Shown here: positions 62,016 to 64,000 of the stretch, piece after piece
Layout: every line of letters starts with the position of its first letter
Position numbering within the stretch: position 1 is the stretch's first letter
Assembly (NCBI GenBank): GCA_016931695.1
Contig: JAFGEI010000022.1
Coordinates: 1-64,000 of the forward strand
From: Anaerolineae bacterium
Lineage (GTDB): Bacteria > Chloroflexota > Anaerolineae > B4-G1 > DUEL01
Direction of reading: 5' to 3'
DNA length: 64,000 bases
Made by a program: the position numbers and the translations under genes
The notes under the pieces: generated by a model
The model's input: only the letters and a program-made list of their open reading frames with translations
What the model was told of the DNA's origin: nothing
Database searches by the model: none

Positions 62016-64000
62016 GCCGCAAATACCTCCCCCCTCTCGTCGCCGCCCTGGCCCTCTTCCTGCTGCCCTTGCTGCTCTTTGCTCCCGTCGCCCTGGGCCA
62101 GCGCACCCTGCTCCCGGCCGATGCCCTGTTCCTCTTTGAGCCGTACCGCTCTGCCGCCGACGAACTGGGCGTCGGCACGCCGCACAACAGCCTGGTCGTC
62201 GACCTGATCCTGGAGAACTATGCCTGGAAGCAGTTCCTGCACCAGGCGCTCCGGGCGCGAGAACTGCCGCTGTGGGACCCCTACATCTTTGCTGGTCACC
62301 CTTTCCTGGCCAACGGACAGCACTCGGGACTGTATCCGCTGAGCGCCCTGTTTTACGTCATGCCGCTGTGGCGCGCCTTTGGCGTCTTTGCCTGGCTGCA
62401 GTTGGCGCTGGCGGGCTGGTGGACCTACCTCTTGGCCCGCACGCTGGGCATCCGCCGCCTGGGCTCCTTGATCGCCGGAATGACCTTTTCCGGCTGCGGC
62501 TTTATGCTCGTCTCGGTCACCCATCCGATGATCGTCGCCGGTGCTTCCTGGCTGCCGTTTCTCCTGGCGATGGTGGAGCGGGTGATCCAGCAGCGGCCGC
62601 TGCTGGGAAACCGGCCCGCCACGCTGCCCTGGGCGCTACTGGGCGCACTGGGCCTGGGCTGCCAGATGCTGGCGGGCCACGCGGAGAACACCTACTTTGT
62701 GCTGCTGGTGACGGCGCTGTATACTGCCTGGCGGCTGCTCGTCCAGCTGGCGCGGCCAGGGGCGGACGGAGAGCGCGGGTTTCGCCGGGCCGCCGGGCTG
62801 CGCCGCGCCCTGGCCTGGCTGGCGCTGATGGCCGTGCTCGGCCTGGCGCTGGGGGCAGTGCAGTTCGCGCCGCTGTACGAGGTGGCGGCGGACAGCTTCC
62901 GCTCGGGCGAGGCGGCGGCGAGCCTGGAACAGGTCCGCGGCTGGGCCTATCCGCCGCGGCGGCTGATCGCCTTTGCCGTGCCCAATTTCTTTGGCAGCCC
63001 GGCCCACCACGAGACTTTTGACCTCTTCCGCTGGCGCACCGTCCCGGCGACGGAGAACGCTTACGGCGCGCCGATCTCGAGCCACGAGTGGGGCGTCAAG
63101 AACCACGTCGAGGGGGGCGCGTACCTGGGCCTGCTGCCGCTGTTCCTGGCCTTCCTGGGCGCCATCTCCCAACCTGCTGCCCAGACCGCAACCCAACGCG
63201 GAGGTAGATTGGCCGCCTGGCTCCGCCATCCGCACATTCCCTTTTTCTCGCTGCTCAGCCTCTTTTCCCTCGGCTGCATCTTTGGCACGCCGCTCTACGC
63301 CCTGGTCTATCTCCTGCCCTACATCCGCCAGTCCCACTCACCCTTCCGCTGGGTCTTTCCCCTCAGCCTGTCGGTAGCGGTGCTGGCGGGGTTTGGGGTG
63401 GAGGTGGTGCAAAAAACGAGACGGGGAGACAAGGAGGCAGGGGAACGAGGAGACAAAAGGAGAGTGTTTGCCCCGTGCAATGTCTTGCTCCTCTATACAG
63501 CTCCCTCGACAGTCAGCGTTCTGGCCGCCCTCGCCTTCTGGGGCGGAGTGGTCACGCTGGCCGGACTGGCGCTCAGCCGCGTCGTTTTCGCCGCCATCGA
63601 GCCGTTGGTGGAGCGGGCCTTTTGGGGCCTGGCCCTGGCCCCCAGCGCCTTTCCCGACCACCGCATTTTTTACTCGTACGAGTTCAAGTGGGTCGCCCTG
63701 TTCGGCCTGCTGCTCACCGCCACCGGGATCGTCCTCCGCGTCAGCCGCTGCCCCATCTACCTGCGCCGCCGCCCGCTGTGGGAGGTGCTGGCAGCCGTGC
63801 TGCTGGCCCTCGACCTGGCTTCCTTCGGCGCGGGGTTCCACGCCGCCGCGGACCCGGCGCTGTTGGACCACGTCCCGGCGGTGGTCGAGTTTCTGCAGCA
63901 GGACACTTCCCCCTGGCGCTATGCCACCTTCACGCCCCCCGGCACCACCAAGACGATGAACGTCAACGTGGGCATGTTCTACAACCTGCAAACCGTCGCC
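62012..64000 (+). CDS. YfhO-like multi-pass membrane protein (partial, runs off the window)
   Basis: Open for 663 codons from ATG 62012 to the window edge, absent from the ORF track because no stop is reached. Starts [20 protein letters not shown], then [17 protein letters not shown] and [19 protein letters not shown], the loop typical of YfhO-family GT-C-like proteins. About ten TM helices are visible. A purine-rich repeat encoding [18 protein letters not shown] (~63408-63461) lies between two helices. Coupled to the Dpm1-like gene, so it probably uses or handles polyprenol-linked sugars. Confidence 0.85.
   Translation, partial: MSRKYLPPLVAALALFLLPLLLFAPVALGQRTLLPADALFLFEPYRSAADELGVGTPHNSLVVDLILENYAWKQFLHQALRARELPLWDPYIFAGHPFLANGQHSGLYPLSALFYVMPLWRAFGVFAWLQLALAGWWTYLLARTLGIRRLGSLIAGMTFSGCGFMLVSVTHPMIVAGASWLPFLLAMVERVIQQRPLLGNRPATLPWALLGALGLGCQMLAGHAENTYFVLLVTALYTAWRLLVQLARPGADGERGFRRAAGLRRALAWLALMAVLGLALGAVQFAPLYEVAADSFRSGEAAASLEQVRGWAYPPRRLIAFAVPNFFGSPAHHETFDLFRWRTVPATENAYGAPISSHEWGVKNHVEGGAYLGLLPLFLAFLGAISQPAAQTATQRGGRLAAWLRHPHIPFFSLLSLFSLGCIFGTPLYALVYLLPYIRQSHSPFRWVFPLSLSVAVLAGFGVEVVQKTRRGDKEAGERGDKRRVFAPCNVLLLYTAPSTVSVLAALAFWGGVVTLAGLALSRVVFAAIEPLVERAFWGLALAPSAFPDHRIFYSYEFKWVALFGLLLTATGIVLRVSRCPIYLRRRPLWEVLAAVLLALDLASFGAGFHAAADPALLDHVPAVVEFLQQDTSPWRYATFTPPGTTKTMNVNVGMFYNLQTVA
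63416..63470. repeat. GGAGACAAGGAG-type repeat inserted in the YfhO-like gene
   Basis: Near-tandem GGGGAGACAAGGAGGCAGG and ACGAGGAGACAAAAGGAG units, related to the repeat at 42080-42173, read in frame as a highly basic/acidic loop. Confidence 0.65.

Noticed and set aside
63393-63959. 188-codon plus-strand ORF near the window end
   Set aside because: It is in a different frame from the YfhO-like gene that begins at 62012 and stays open to the edge with TM helices on both sides of this stretch.

Overview
The window is a GC-rich stretch of bacterial chromosome. It most resembles a filamentous member of the Chloroflexota (Anaerolineae-like). That assignment is inference. It rests on huge WD40/STAND and CHAT proteins, secreted beta-rich proteins carrying a YLPLVLRQ-like C-terminus, several very large membrane glycosyltransferase-type proteins, Roadblock and V4R signalling proteins, strong sigma70-type promoters, and no recognisable outer-membrane or LPS genes. 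No rRNA, tRNA, CRISPR array, transposase or phage gene was seen.

Region 1 (30-21612, all minus strand) is the standout. Three paralogous nSTAND1-type NTPases each carry one membrane helix and a C-terminal WD40 array. With them are a CHAT-SIR2 fusion, a CHAT-TPR protein, two paralogous caspase-fold (gingipain/C25-like) peptidase-like proteins and a small helical protein of unknown function. The genes are tightly packed: several 4-base stop/start overlaps, a 14-bp overlap, and gaps of 6 and 28 bp. The region reads as a membrane-sensor, NTPase-switch and multi-effector (protease plus NADase) conflict or regulated-cell-death locus.

Region 2 (21.7-26.5 kb) is metabolic: glycerol kinase, a class II aldolase, a Nudix-GNAT fusion, and the PLP synthase pair pdxS-pdxT. 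Region 3 (26.6-33.3 kb) encodes two secreted repeat proteins and a Tat-type lipoprotein of unknown function. Region 4 (33.3-39.4 kb) holds a MacAB-like exporter operon headed by an AbrB-type regulator, then a divergent Fur-family regulator with ferritin, an FmdB-type zinc ribbon and surE. Three genes here have a -10 box exactly 9 nt from the ATG, as expected for leaderless mRNAs.

Region 5 (39.4-51.3 kb) is a five-gene overlapping operon: a GT2 glycosyltransferase, a phosphodiesterase-superfamily protein and three ~900-1,080-residue membrane proteins sharing C-terminal beta modules. It probably acts in polyprenol-linked sugar transfer or surface glycoconjugate assembly. Region 6 (51.4-58.1 kb) has small membrane proteins, uvrC, a fused glycyl-tRNA synthetase (alpha+beta) and recO. 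Region 7 (58.1-64 kb) has comEA, a Roadblock/V4R/response-regulator operon, a Dpm1-like GT2 and a YfhO-like membrane protein cut by the window edge.

Repeats are a second theme. Nested inverted-repeat (MITE/REP-like) elements sit in intergenic leaders. Several repeat fragments are inserted in frame inside genes, including the alpha/beta linker of the glycyl-tRNA synthetase. Identifications come from reading motifs by eye; no database search was run.
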